The notes under the pieces: model-generated
Seen by the model: only the letters and a program-made list of their open reading frames with translations
Databases searched by the model: none
Told to the model about the DNA's origin: nothing
Assembly: GCF_002025705.1 (NCBI RefSeq)
Contig: NZ_CP018846.1
Location: forward strand, 1,417,501-1,481,500
Direction: 5' to 3'
DNA: 64,000 bases
Origin: Pseudomonas putida
GTDB taxonomy: Bacteria > Pseudomonadota > Gammaproteobacteria > Pseudomonadales > Pseudomonadaceae
Part shown: in pieces, positions 8,799 to 19,761 of the stretch
Position numbering within the stretch: position 1 is the stretch's first letter
How the letters are laid out: the number at the start of each line of letters is the position of its first letter
Program-made: the position numbers and the translations under genes

Positions 8799-9086
8799 GG
8801 TCATTCGAGTAACCGCGTGCGTGGAAGGTTCACTAGCGGCGCTGGTATGGGCCTTGCTAATGAAATTTGCCACAACGCGGGGCGTCACCCGGAGCGGTGC
8901 GTCGAACCAGGGCGTCGACCCTGGCGGATACCGATAAACCTTAACCCAATCCACGACAAACCCAAGAAAAAACCACGCAGGCTACGCCCGCTTCGGCAAA
9001 ACAGGGCTAAAGCTGGCACCGATTCGGTGCAGGGATGCAGGTTCTTGAACTGTCCTGGTGCTTTTTATTGCAGGTCTGCCACTTCA
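8799..9086. other. intergenic region between yqjD-like and amt genes
   Basis: Divergent promoter region. It holds GCACCGATTCGGTGC, a 6-bp-arm palindrome at about 9016-9030, and a sigma-54-like sequence at 9056-9072 whose GG-GC spacing is one base too long. No gene is seen; frames open across it lack family similarity. Confidence 0.6.
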
Positions 9087-10295
9087 ATGGAAAACATGCA
9101 CAGCGCAATGGACTCCCTGGTCCACGGCTCCAACACCCTGTTCATCCTCATGGGCGCCATTCTGGTGCTTGCCATGCACGCCGGCTTCGCCTTTCTCGAA
9201 GTGGGCACCGTGCGCCACAAGAATCAGGTCAACGCGCTGTCGAAGATTCTCAGCGATTTCGCCATCTCGGCGCTGGTGTACTTCTTCATCGGCTACTGGA
9301 TCGCCTATGGCGTGAACTTCCTGCAACCTGCGGCGCAACTGGCTGCCGACCATGGCTATGCGCTGGTCAAATGCTTCTTCCTGCTGACTTTCGCGGCGGC
9401 GATTCCCGCGATCATTTCGGGGGGGATTGCCGAGCGTGCGCGGTTCGCGCCGCAGCTGTGCGCCACGGCGCTGATCGTGGCGTTCATCTATCCATTCTTC
9501 GAGGGCGTGGTGTGGAATGGCAATTTTGGCCTGCAGGCCTGGCTGCAGGCCCGCTTCGGTGCGCCGTTCCATGATTTTGCAGGCTCCGTGGTGGTGCATG
9601 CCATGGGCGGCTGGCTGGCGCTGGCGGCAGTGCTGCTGCTGGGTCCACGGCGCGGGCGTTATCGCGACGGCCGCCTGGTGGCATTCGCGCCGTCGAGCAT
9701 TCCGTTCCTGGCGCTGGGCTCGTGGATCCTGATCATCGGCTGGTTCGGCTTCAACGTGATGAGCGCCCAGACACTGCAGGGGGTCAGCGGTCTGGTGGCG
9801 ATCAATTCGCTGATGGCCATGGTCGGGGGCACCCTGGCGGCCTTGCTGGCCGGGCGCAACGACCCGGGCTTCCTGCACAACGGGCCGCTGGCCGGCTTGG
9901 TGGCGATCTGTGCCGGTTCTGACCTCATGCACCCCATTGGTGCGCTGGCCACCGGCCTGGTGGCGGGGGTCCTGTTCGTCTGGAGTTTCACTGCCGCGCA
10001 GAACCGCTGGAAGATCGACGATGTGCTCGGGGTCTGGCCTCTGCACGGTTTGTGCGGCCTGTGGGGAGGTATTGCCTGCGGCGTGTTTGGCCAGGCGGCC
10101 CTGGGGGGGATGGGCGGTGTAAGCCTGATCAGCCAGCTGCTGGGCAGCCTGGCGGGGGTGCTGGTCGCATTGGTCGGTGGATTTGCCGTTTACGGCCTGA
10201 TTCGCCAGTTGCACGGCCTGCGTTTGAGCCATGAGCAGGAATTCCAGGGCGCAGACCTGTCGCTCCATCGTATCGGTGCCACCAGCCAGGATTGA
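9087..10295 (+). CDS. amt: ammonium transporter (Amt/MEP/Rh family)
   Basis: Inner-membrane ammonium channel of 402 aa with about eleven hydrophobic helices. The twin pore histidines are recognisable in VVVHAMGGW (about residue 170) and PLHGLCGLWGG (about 318). The ATG at 9087 is used; the frame is open far upstream but only this start gives the family's N-terminus (a short periplasmic end followed by GSNTLFILMGAILVL). There is no glnK/PII gene next to it, unlike the usual glnK-amtB operon, and the C-terminal tail is short, so PII gating is uncertain. The next gene (glutaredoxin-like) follows after 74 bp. Confidence 0.93.
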   Translation: MENMHSAMDSLVHGSNTLFILMGAILVLAMHAGFAFLEVGTVRHKNQVNALSKILSDFAISALVYFFIGYWIAYGVNFLQPAAQLAADHGYALVKCFFLLTFAAAIPAIISGGIAERARFAPQLCATALIVAFIYPFFEGVVWNGNFGLQAWLQARFGAPFHDFAGSVVVHAMGGWLALAAVLLLGPRRGRYRDGRLVAFAPSSIPFLALGSWILIIGWFGFNVMSAQTLQGVSGLVAINSLMAMVGGTLAALLAGRNDPGFLHNGPLAGLVAICAGSDLMHPIGALATGLVAGVLFVWSFTAAQNRWKIDDVLGVWPLHGLCGLWGGIACGVFGQAALGGMGGVSLISQLLGSLAGVLVALVGGFAVYGLIRQLHGLRLSHEQEFQGADLSLHRIGATSQD

Positions 10296-10369
10296 GCGAG
10301 GTCAGGTGCACAGGGGGCAGGACGGACCTAGAATAGGCTTCTTCCCACAGCCAAATCGAGCCTTGTCCC

Positions 10370-10609
10370 ATGCTGCCTGAATGCCAACTCTTCGGCACCG
10401 TTGGGTGCCATTTGTGCGAAGTGGCCGAAGCCGTGCTCATGCCCTTTGTCGAGCATGGCTTGCTGATCGAACTGGTCGACATTGCCGATGATGAGGCGCT
10501 GTTCGAGCGCTACGGGTTGATCATTCCTGTGCTGCGACGTGGTGATACTTCGGCCGAGCTGCATTGGCCATTCGATGCCGAACAGGTGGTGGCGTTTCTT
10601 GCCCAGTGA
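10370..10609 (+). CDS. glutaredoxin-like (DUF836) protein
   Basis: Small thioredoxin-fold protein, 79 aa. A CxxC motif (C-H-L-C, residues 13-16) follows the first beta strand, LFGTVGCHLCEVAEAVL, and a cis-proline strand IIPVLRRGD lies at about residues 52-60. This matches the glutaredoxin-like DUF836 family in size and motif. It is probably a cytoplasmic disulfide reductase or redox sensor; the partner is unknown. It has little leader and no clear Shine-Dalgarno sequence. Confidence 0.85.
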   Translation: MLPECQLFGTVGCHLCEVAEAVLMPFVEHGLLIELVDIADDEALFERYGLIIPVLRRGDTSAELHWPFDAEQVVAFLAQ

Positions 10610-10717
10610 CGGGTAGAGGGAAGCCTCACCCTCCTGCATGCCCCGGGCGGTGCAGGTGATGATGATGAGCCGGTGAAGCGTCATCGGTTCCATTGCATTG
10701 TCATCGAGAAGCCTGCC

Positions 10718-11149
10718 ATGTACATCACGCCACACTTTACCCTGACAGAAATGATCTCTTCGCAAGCAGCCGCGAGAGAAGGGTTGGACAACACCCCTTC
10801 ACTTGCGGTGATGAGTAATCTACGCCTGCTGTGCCAAGCGCTCGAGGAAGTGCGGGCGCTGTTTGCCAGTCCCATCATCATCAGCAGCGGATACCGTAGC
10901 TTGGCGCTGAATTCGCACATTGGCGGGGCGCGCAACAGCCAGCACACGAGCGGCCTGGCTGCGGATTTCACGGTTGTCGATATAGACAGCCGTGAAGTGG
11001 TTCGGCGGGTGAGCGAGAGTGCCGTGGCGTTCGACCAGTTGATTCTGGAGTTCGACAGCTGGATTCACCTTTCGGTATCGGTGGCCGCACCGCGCCGTGA
11101 GGTGCTGACCATTCGCAAGGGTACGGGCTATCTGCCTGGCTTGCAGTGA
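10718..11149 (+). CDS. M15-family (VanY/peptidase M15A-like) murein peptidase
   Basis: Zinc peptidase of 143 aa of the M15A type, common as phage endolysins. Zinc ligands are visible in QHTSGLAADF (His and Asp of the HxxxxxxD motif, about residues 77-84) and in SWIHLSV (His about 116); SSGYRS (about 56-61) is also a family signature. There is no signal peptide, so it is either cytoplasmic or released by another route. Expected to cleave D-Ala or peptide bonds in peptidoglycan. No holin or other phage genes lie nearby, but the next gene is SOS-boxed. A GAGAAG site precedes the ATG. Confidence 0.82.
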   Translation: MYITPHFTLTEMISSQAAAREGLDNTPSLAVMSNLRLLCQALEEVRALFASPIIISSGYRSLALNSHIGGARNSQHTSGLAADFTVVDIDSREVVRRVSESAVAFDQLILEFDSWIHLSVSVAAPRREVLTIRKGTGYLPGLQ

Positions 11150-11189
11150 CGTTGAGTTTGATTGACGGCGCCGTGCCCCTCTCCGTATG

Positions 11190-11205
11190 CTGTATATAAA
11201 TACAG
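11190..11205. promoter_or_regulatory. LexA (SOS) box upstream of the 102-aa unknown gene
   Basis: CTGTATATAAATACAG: exact CTG-N10-CAG with the AT-rich core of the gamma-proteobacterial LexA consensus, 15 bp before the ATG at 11221. The same form is present twice at lexA in this window (52088-52122). Confidence 0.88.
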
Positions 11206-11220
11206 TATCGAGGTAAACCC

Positions 11221-11529
11221 ATGCTCAACGTCGAGCAACTCAAGTACAGCGTCAACCGTATGCCGGTGGAGCGGGTGTACGACGCCGTATTGGAATTGCG
11301 CCTCGAGGGCCTGGTCACCGATGACCGCACGCCATTCGGCAAGGTGCATTTCAATACCTGTTTTGCAGAGATCGAGGCCTTGTTTCAGCGCGCCGGCTAC
11401 CACCGGGGGCTGGATGTGGTGGGTTATCAGGGGCTGGTCTACGCACTTTATGACCCCGGGCGTTGGGAGGCCGTGCAGGTGCTGCGCTGGTTGAAGGCGC
11501 ATAGCGAAGGGCGGGTCGAGGCTGGTTGA
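11221..11529 (+). CDS. unknown protein with LexA-box promoter
   Basis: Protein of 102 aa that I do not recognise. It is mixed charge, soluble, without signal peptide or membrane helix, and has one cysteine (C43). Aromatic- and hydrophobic-rich stretches (VVGYQGLVYALYDPGRWEAV, residues 67-86) suggest a compact fold, perhaps helical/winged, but no family was assigned. The ATG follows GAGG at 11210-11213. A perfect LexA box ends 15 bp before the start, so it is expected to be induced by DNA damage. It is transcribed from its own promoter, 71 bp after the M15 peptidase stops and 50 bp before the pseudouridine synthase. Confidence 0.8.
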   Translation: MLNVEQLKYSVNRMPVERVYDAVLELRLEGLVTDDRTPFGKVHFNTCFAEIEALFQRAGYHRGLDVVGYQGLVYALYDPGRWEAVQVLRWLKAHSEGRVEAG

Positions 11530-11579
11530 GGCGCGAGGCTTGAGCGATAATGTGCGGCTTTGAATGTTCGAGCCTTGCC

Positions 11580-12464
11580 ATGACCACGCCTTTCGACCCT
11601 GCCCACCAGCAAGCCAGCACGGTCTGCCTGCCGCCTGGCAACTGGGCCACGGTGCTCGACTGCCTGTGCGACCATTTCAAGGCCATTGAGCGCGCGCAGT
11701 GGCTCGACCGCTTCGCCCGCGGCCGGGTGCTCGATGCCGAGGGCAGGGCGATTGCCGCTGACTTGCCGTACCGTCGCGGAATGCGCCTGCATTACTTTCG
11801 CGAGGTGCCCAACGAGCGGCCAATTCCGGTGCAGGAAACCATCCTGCATGTGGATGAGCATCTGGTGGTGGCCGACAAACCGCACTTTCTGCCGGTGACA
11901 CCCACTGGAGACTACGTCGAGCAAACCTTGTTGCGCCGCCTGATCCGGCGCCTGGGCAACCCTCATCTGGTACCGTTGCACCGCATCGACCGGCACACGG
12001 CCGGTCTAGTGCTGTTTTCCGCCAATCCACAGACGCGCAGCGCGTATCAGCGGTTGTTCCCGGAGCGGCGTATCGACAAGCGCTATCAAGCCATCGCTGC
12101 CGCCATGCCGCAGCATGCATTCCCCTTGGTGCACAAAAGCCGCCTGGTGCATGGCGAACCGTTCTTTCGCATGCATGAAGTAGCAGGGGAGGCCAATAGC
12201 GAGACGCTTGCCGAAGTGCTGGAGAAGAATGGCGAGTTGTGGCGCTACGGACTGTCGCCAGTAACGGGGAAGACGCATCAGTTGCGTGTGCACATGGCGG
12301 CGTTGGGGGCGGGGATCTGCAACGACCCGTTCTACCCGCAATTGCTCCAGGAAGAGGACGACTATCAGCGGCCGTTGAAGCTGCTGGCGCAGAGCTTGCG
12401 CTTTGCCGATCCGTTGACCGGCGAGGAACGCTACTTCGAGAGCCAGCTGGCGCTGGACTGGTAA
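11580..12464 (+). CDS. RluA-family pseudouridine synthase
   Basis: RNA pseudouridine synthase of 294 aa. The catalytic motif is VPLHRIDRHTAGLVLFS (aspartate in HRID, around residue 138), matching the RluA/RluC/RluD family HRLDxxTSG. Other family strands are KRYQAIAA and GKTHQLRVHMAALG near the C-terminus. There is no S4 domain at the N-terminus. The target RNA (tRNA or rRNA position) cannot be read from sequence. The ATG at 11580 is chosen over an in-frame ATG at 11550; a TGAGCGATAAT -10-like element is just upstream. Confidence 0.88.
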   Translation: MTTPFDPAHQQASTVCLPPGNWATVLDCLCDHFKAIERAQWLDRFARGRVLDAEGRAIAADLPYRRGMRLHYFREVPNERPIPVQETILHVDEHLVVADKPHFLPVTPTGDYVEQTLLRRLIRRLGNPHLVPLHRIDRHTAGLVLFSANPQTRSAYQRLFPERRIDKRYQAIAAAMPQHAFPLVHKSRLVHGEPFFRMHEVAGEANSETLAEVLEKNGELWRYGLSPVTGKTHQLRVHMAALGAGICNDPFYPQLLQEEDDYQRPLKLLAQSLRFADPLTGEERYFESQLALDW

Positions 12465-12484
12465 GGCACCTGCGCACAGCGCTG

Positions 12485-12616
12485 TGTAGGAGCGGCCTTA
12501 CCGGGGCGCCGGACCAGTCGGAAAGGGCCGCAAAGCGGCCCCTCAATTGCAGCTGCAAGGCACAAATTGTAGGGGGCTGCTTTGCAGCCCTGTCGCGACG
12601 CAAGGCCGTTCCTACA
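12485..12616. repeat. REP palindrome cluster (TGTAGGAGCGGCC type)
   Basis: TGTAGGAGCGGCCTT at the left and AAGGCCGTTCCTACA at the right form an inverted pair, with internal GGGCCGCAAAGCGGCCC. This is the REP family of P. putida, lying between the pseudouridine synthase and aer, which are convergent. Confidence 0.85.
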
Positions 12617-12636
12617 ATACCGCGTAGGCACGGGGC

Positions 12637-14202
12637 TTAGCGGTTGAACCGCTCCACCAGCGAATACTGGCTGCCGGCAGTGGTGGTCAACTCTTCGCTG
12701 AGCAGCGCCGAATGTTGAGCCTGCTCGGCCGTCTGGTCGGCCAGTTCGGCGATGGTGCTGATATTGCGGCTGATCTCGTCGGCCACCGCAGTCTGTTCTT
12801 CGGTAGCAGCGGCAATCTGGGTCGCCATGTCGGTGATGTTGGCCACTGCCTCGCTGATTCCGACCAGCGCCTGATCGGCTTGCATCACGCGGTCCACGCC
12901 TTCCTGGGCCTGCCGGTGGCCGGTTTCCATGGTCAGCACGGCATTGTTGGCCGTCTGTTGCAGTTTGGCGATCAGGCCGTGGATCTGCCCGGTCGATTCG
13001 GCGGTGCGTTGAGCCAGCTGGCGTACCTCGTCGGCGACCACGGCAAAACCACGGCCCATCTCACCGGCACGCGCTGCTTCGATGGCAGCGTTGAGCGCCA
13101 GCAGGTTGGTCTGGTCGGCGATGCCCTTGATCACATCGACCACACCACCGATTTCGTCACTGTCCTTGGCCAGCTGGGTCACTGTCTGGCCGGTTTCGCC
13201 CACGGCTGTGGACAGGCGCTCGATGGCATCGCGGGTCTCACCGGCGATCTGCCGGCCCTGGCTGGTCAGGCGGTTGGCTTCCTGGGTTGCATCAGCGGTG
13301 CGTTGCACGTGGTTGGCTACTTCCTGAGTGGTGGCAGCCATCTGGTTGACGGCGGCAGCGACTTGTTCGGTCTCCACGCGTTGCCGCTCCAGGCCAGAGG
13401 AACTCTTGTGCGCCAAGGCATCGGACTGGCGCGCCTGGTCGCTGAGGTGCTCGGCGCTGTCCTGCAGGCGAGTCAGGCAGGTCTTCATGCGCGCGTCCTG
13501 GCTGAGCATGGCCATCTCCAGGCGTGCCTGCACGCCACGGCTGTCGGTGTACATTTGCGCGATCAGCGGGTCGGAGGTGGTCTGTTCGGCCAGGCGCAGC
13601 AGGCGTTTCAGGCCACGTTGCTGCCAGCTCAGGCCGAGCAGGCCGAGCGGGACCGACAGGCCGGCGGCCAGCGCGAAGCCCCAGGAGTGGCCGAGCCAGT
13701 TGCCAATCAGGAAACCGACCTGGCTGACCAGGATGAACGGCAGCCAGTCCTGCAGCACCGGTAACCAGCGATCACGGCGTGGGATGGCGGTCTTGCCGCC
13801 GTTGATGCGCTGGTACAGGGCCTCGGCGCGGCGGATCTGCTCGGCGGTAGGCTTGACCCGCACCGACTCGAAACCGACGACCTGGTTGTTCTCGAAAATC
13901 GGTGTGACGTAGGCATTCACCCAGTAATGGTCGCCGGATTTGCAACGGTTCTTGACGATGCCCATCCACGGCAAGCCTTGCTTGAGGGTTTGCCACATGT
14001 GGGCGAACACAGCAGTCGGCACGTCGGGGTGGCGGACCAGGTTGTGGGGGGCGCCATTCAGCTCTTCGCGGGTGAAGCCGCTGATCTCGACGAATGCATC
14101 GTTGCAGTAGGTGATCACACCCTTGGCATTGGTGGTGGAGATCAACCGTTGTTGGGCAGGGAAAGTCCGTTCCCTCTGGGTAATCGGCTGGTTGTTACGC
14201 AT
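12637..14202 (-). CDS. aer: aerotaxis receptor, PAS-containing methyl-accepting chemotaxis protein
   Basis: Energy/oxygen taxis receptor of 521 aa. The N-terminal PAS domain (about 20-115) would bind FAD as in E. coli Aer ([20 protein letters not shown], and [20 protein letters not shown]). A membrane hairpin follows (about 153-195), then a HAMP-like and signalling region with the conserved hairpin tip [20 protein letters not shown]. No periplasmic ligand domain is present. The C-terminus ends SLVERFNR with no methyltransferase-docking pentapeptide. ATG 14200-14202 gives the family N-terminus [12 protein letters not shown] sigma-28 type promoter lies 31 bp upstream of the start, consistent with flagellar-class control. 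Confidence 0.93.
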   Translation of the reverse strand: MRNNQPITQRERTFPAQQRLISTTNAKGVITYCNDAFVEISGFTREELNGAPHNLVRHPDVPTAVFAHMWQTLKQGLPWMGIVKNRCKSGDHYWVNAYVTPIFENNQVVGFESVRVKPTAEQIRRAEALYQRINGGKTAIPRRDRWLPVLQDWLPFILVSQVGFLIGNWLGHSWGFALAAGLSVPLGLLGLSWQQRGLKRLLRLAEQTTSDPLIAQMYTDSRGVQARLEMAMLSQDARMKTCLTRLQDSAEHLSDQARQSDALAHKSSSGLERQRVETEQVAAAVNQMAATTQEVANHVQRTADATQEANRLTSQGRQIAGETRDAIERLSTAVGETGQTVTQLAKDSDEIGGVVDVIKGIADQTNLLALNAAIEAARAGEMGRGFAVVADEVRQLAQRTAESTGQIHGLIAKLQQTANNAVLTMETGHRQAQEGVDRVMQADQALVGISEAVANITDMATQIAAATEEQTAVADEISRNISTIAELADQTAEQAQHSALLSEELTTTAGSQYSLVERFNR

Positions 14203-14232
14203 GAGCTGAATCGTCCGCAAGGCTTTCGACAG

Positions 14233-14259
14233 ATATCGGCAAGCCACTGGTTTTATTGA
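14233..14259 (-). promoter_or_regulatory. FliA (sigma-28) promoter for aer
   Basis: On the minus strand: TCAA, 15 bases, GCCGATAT, 31 bp upstream of the aer ATG. Consensus is TAAA-N15-GCCGATAA; the same TCAA-N15-GCCGATAT form precedes cheV at 35955-35981. Confidence 0.75.
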
Positions 14260-14510
14260 ATGGATATTTAACTTACTTGATCTGGGGCAATTGGCCATCA
14301 CTGCAGATGCAGTAATGGCAATCGAGCTTCAGTGCGTAGAAGGCTGCCTGTTTGCCCACGTTTATGACCGTTTGGTGACAGTTAGGGCCAATGATGACTG
14401 ACCGGCCACTAAAGTGCTACTGGCAAATGGCAGACTTTTCTTGTGGTAATGCGCATCGAGCGCCGCAGGCGCGGCGCTCGATGCAAAAGGCGCAGAACGT
14501 ACTGAGCCGG
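14260..14510. other. intergenic region between aer and acnA
   Basis: Contains a perfect 14-bp-stem hairpin at 14453-14484 (GCATCGAGCGCCGC / GCGGCGCTCGATGC, loop AGGC) just downstream of acnA; it lacks a U-tract on either side. Otherwise no gene or repeat is seen. Confidence 0.7.
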
Positions 14511-17252
<2,742 letters not shown>

Positions 17253-17474
17253 TGCCAACTCCTTGTGCGGCGGGGCCCGGCATTGCTGGTTGAGGCCGGT
17301 GCCACCGCGCTGTTTCGGTCCGCACGGCACGGACCTGGCTGAATGGTCAGGTTAGCTCCGTTTGGTGCCCCTGACTCTTTTCTGGACCGGCGGGGCATGT
17401 CGCAGGTTCCGAACTTCCTTTATCATCGCCGCCCTGCCGGCGCCCGTGGCGCGCCAGCCGTAGTGGAGTGAGAG

Positions 17475-18542
17475 ATGAATACCCTGTTCATGCATTGCCG
17501 GCCCGGTTTCGAGGGTGAGGTCTGCGCCGAGATCAGCGAACATGCCGCCCAGCTGGGTGTGGCCGGTTATGCCAAGGGCAAGCCGCAGAGTGCTTGTGCC
17601 GAGTTCGTCTGTGCTGAGGCCGAAGGGGCCGAACGCCTGATGGCCCAGCTGCGCTTCGCGCAACTGATCTTCCCGCGCCAGTGGGCCCGTGGCACGTATA
17701 TCGAGCTGCCAGAGACCGATCGTATCAGCGTGCTGCTGGCGCATCTGGCAGAGCTGGGGAGAGGGTTCGGCAGCCTGTGGCTGGAAGTGCTGGACAGCAA
17801 CGACGGCAAGGAGTTGTCGACCTTCTGCCGCAAGTTCGAAGTGCCGCTGCGCAAGGCTCTGGAAAAAGCCGGCCGCCTGGTCGAAAACCCGAGCCTGCCG
17901 CGCCTGTTGCTGACTTTCATCAGTGGCCGTCGGGTATTCGTCGGTGTGGCGGAGGCGAACAACAGCGCGTTGTGGCCGATGGGCATTCCGCGCCTGAAGT
18001 TCCCGCGTGAGGCACCCAGCCGTTCGACGCTCAAGCTGGAGGAGGCCTGGCACCAGTTCATTCCGCGTGAGCAGTGGGAGCAGCGCCTGGGCGACGACAT
18101 GACCGGGGTAGATCTGGGGGCTTCGCCGGGTGGCTGGACGTATCAGCTGGTACGCCGTGGCATGCTGGTTACTGCCATCGACAATGGGCCGATGGCCGAA
18201 AGCCTGATGGATACCGGGCTGGTGCAACACCTGATGGCCGATGGGTTCACCTGGCAGCCGAAGCAGCCGGTTGACTGGATGGTTTGCGATATCGTCGAGA
18301 AGCCGGCGCGTACCACTTCTTTGATCGAAACGTGGCTGGGTGAGGGGTTGTGCCGTGAGGCGGTGGTCAACTTGAAGTTGCCGATGAAGCAGCGCTATGC
18401 CGAGGTGCGCCGCTTGCTGGACCGCATGGAAGCAACGTTCAAGGCGCGCAAGGTCAGGGTGTCGATTGCCTGCAAGCAGCTGTATCACGACCGTGAGGAA
18501 GTGACATGCCATCTGCGAAGGCTGGACATCAAGCCGCGCTGA
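17475..18542 (+). CDS. rlmM: 23S rRNA 2'-O-ribose C2498 methyltransferase RlmM
   Basis: Methyltransferase of 355 aa, modifying C2498 of 23S rRNA. It has an N-terminal THUMP-like region, then a Rossmann-fold domain with the SAM-binding motif VDLGASPGGWTYQL (about residues 211-224), the DWMVCDI catalytic motif, and VVNLKLPMKQRY. The lysine-aspartate-lysine-glutamate tetrad common to RrmJ-type methylases is compatible. The start follows GGAGTGAGAG. The large inverted repeat begins just after the stop codon. Cytoplasmic. Confidence 0.95.
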   Translation: MNTLFMHCRPGFEGEVCAEISEHAAQLGVAGYAKGKPQSACAEFVCAEAEGAERLMAQLRFAQLIFPRQWARGTYIELPETDRISVLLAHLAELGRGFGSLWLEVLDSNDGKELSTFCRKFEVPLRKALEKAGRLVENPSLPRLLLTFISGRRVFVGVAEANNSALWPMGIPRLKFPREAPSRSTLKLEEAWHQFIPREQWEQRLGDDMTGVDLGASPGGWTYQLVRRGMLVTAIDNGPMAESLMDTGLVQHLMADGFTWQPKQPVDWMVCDIVEKPARTTSLIETWLGEGLCREAVVNLKLPMKQRYAEVRRLLDRMEATFKARKVRVSIACKQLYHDREEVTCHLRRLDIKPR

Positions 18543-18550
18543 AATTCGCT

Positions 18551-19374
18551 TGCTCTTGCTCTTGCTCTTGCTCTGCTTTTGCTTTTGCTTCTAAGCGCGC
18601 GATAGTTCAGGCGACGCAGAGTGCGACTTCAGGAGGCCGAACGCAGGCGTCTGGAGGGCCAGGGTGCGCAGCACCCCTTCGGCGTAGCCGAAGGCGCGAG
18701 ATGTAGACTTGCGCAGCAAGTCGTAGGCCGCGCGGGCCCGGAGGGCGCCGGAGTGAGGGGACCCCGGAGCGCAGCGCAGGGGCCGGATGATGGGAGCGGG
18801 GTTTTTTGCCTACTTTTTGCCCAGTCAAAAAGTAGGTCGCCGTAAAGGCGAAAAGGTGATTCAGCGCCACCCTGGCGACTGCATGTAGACCTGATTTGAA
18901 AGCCCACTTCCAAAAGCCCACTTCCAAAAGCCAAAAGCCAAAAGCCAAAAGCCAAAAGCCAAAAGCTCGACTGCGATGGTTTTGACAGTTTCAAGTACAT
19001 TCATTTGCGATGGCGACGCACAGTCACCTTTCCGCCCTTACGGCGGGTCACTTTTTGTCAAACGCGACAAAAAGTAACCAAAAAACGCTGGCTCCCATCA
19101 TCCGGCCCCTGCGCTGCGCTCCGGGGTCCCCTCACTCCGGCGCCCTCCGGGCCCGCGCGGCCTACGACTTGCTGCGCAAGTCTACATCTCGCGCCTTCGG
19201 CTGCGCCGAAGGGGTGCTGCGCACCCTGGCCCTCCAGACGCCTGCGTTCGGCCTCCTGAAGTCGCACTTTGCGGCGCCTGAACTATCGCGCGCTTAGAAG
19301 CAAAAGCAAAAGCAAAAGCAAAAGCCAAAGCAAAAGCCAAAGCAAAAGCCAAAGCAAAAGCCAAAGCAGAGCCA
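18551..19374. repeat. large inverted-repeat structure with tandem microrepeats, gene-free
   Basis: Two near-identical arms of about 223 bp in inverted orientation (18575-18797 and 19091-19313, three mismatches by eye), continuing inward with lower similarity to about 18870 and 19012. The arms carry inner palindromes of the form CTACTTTTTG..CAAAAAGTAG followed by GGCGAAAAGGTGA, seen in other Pseudomonas repeats. At the centre (18924-18965) six tandem CCAAAAG units occur; the outer edges are TGCTCT/TGCTTT repeats (18551-18591) and AAAGCA/AAAGCC repeats (19300-19370), which are also mutually inverted. ORFs inside are low-complexity (Lys-Ser, Leu-Ala) and are taken as non-coding. Confidence 0.9.
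18924..18965. repeat. CCAAAAG tandem repeat, six units
   Basis: Six exact 7-bp copies in a row at the centre of the long inverted repeat, between its arms. It is not a multiple of three, so it is unlikely to be coding. Confidence 0.9.
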
Positions 19375-19458
19375 GGGGGCACAGATATGGCACTCATGAA
19401 TGGCTATTGGTCCTTGCTGCGCGATGGGCCACAATAGCGATCATTTGCGGAGCCCCCC

Positions 19459-19701
19459 ATGACTGATTTCACCCCCGATGCCATCCTCGACGCCACCGGC
19501 CTGAACTGCCCGGAACCGGTGATGATGCTGCACCAGCACGTGCGTAACCTGGCCGCCGGCGGCCTGCTCAAGGTCATCGCCACCGACCCGTCGACCCGTC
19601 GTGACATCCCCAAGTTCTGCAATTTCCTCGGCCACGAATTGCTGCAGCAGCAGGAAGAGGCCGGCACCTACCTGTACTGGATCCGCAAGAAAGCCGACTG
19701 A
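19459..19701 (+). CDS. tusA: sulfurtransferase TusA
   Basis: Small sulfur carrier of 80 aa. The diagnostic motif [14 protein letters not shown] has the catalytic cysteine at residue 19. TusA receives persulfide from IscS and passes it on for 2-thiouridine at the wobble position of tRNA; it is also linked to molybdenum cofactor supply. GGAG lies 10 nt before the ATG. It precedes pdxB by 60 bp on the same strand. Confidence 0.95.
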   Translation: MTDFTPDAILDATGLNCPEPVMMLHQHVRNLAAGGLLKVIATDPSTRRDIPKFCNFLGHELLQQQEEAGTYLYWIRKKAD

Positions 19702-19761
19702 ACCGCGCTGGAACACACCTCGCGTAGCGCCTACACTGCGTTCCCCAGACAGGAGAGCGCC

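Noticed and set aside
9056..9072. Sigma-54 promoter (TGGTGC ... TTGCA) before the ammonium transporter
   Set aside because: The GG to GC spacing is 11 instead of the required 10, and it would leave only about 15 nt of leader.
8280..9086. N-terminal extension of the ammonium transporter frame
   Set aside because: The extra 269 codons are Arg/Pro-rich antisense of the yqj genes; the Amt family begins at 9087.
18924..18965. CRISPR-like array
   Set aside because: The repeats are 7 bp and directly adjacent, with no spacers and no cas genes.
18506..19466. Several open frames in the inverted-repeat region
   Set aside because: They are low-complexity (Lys-Ser, Leu-Ala) and appear in pairs because of the inverted arms; no site or domain.
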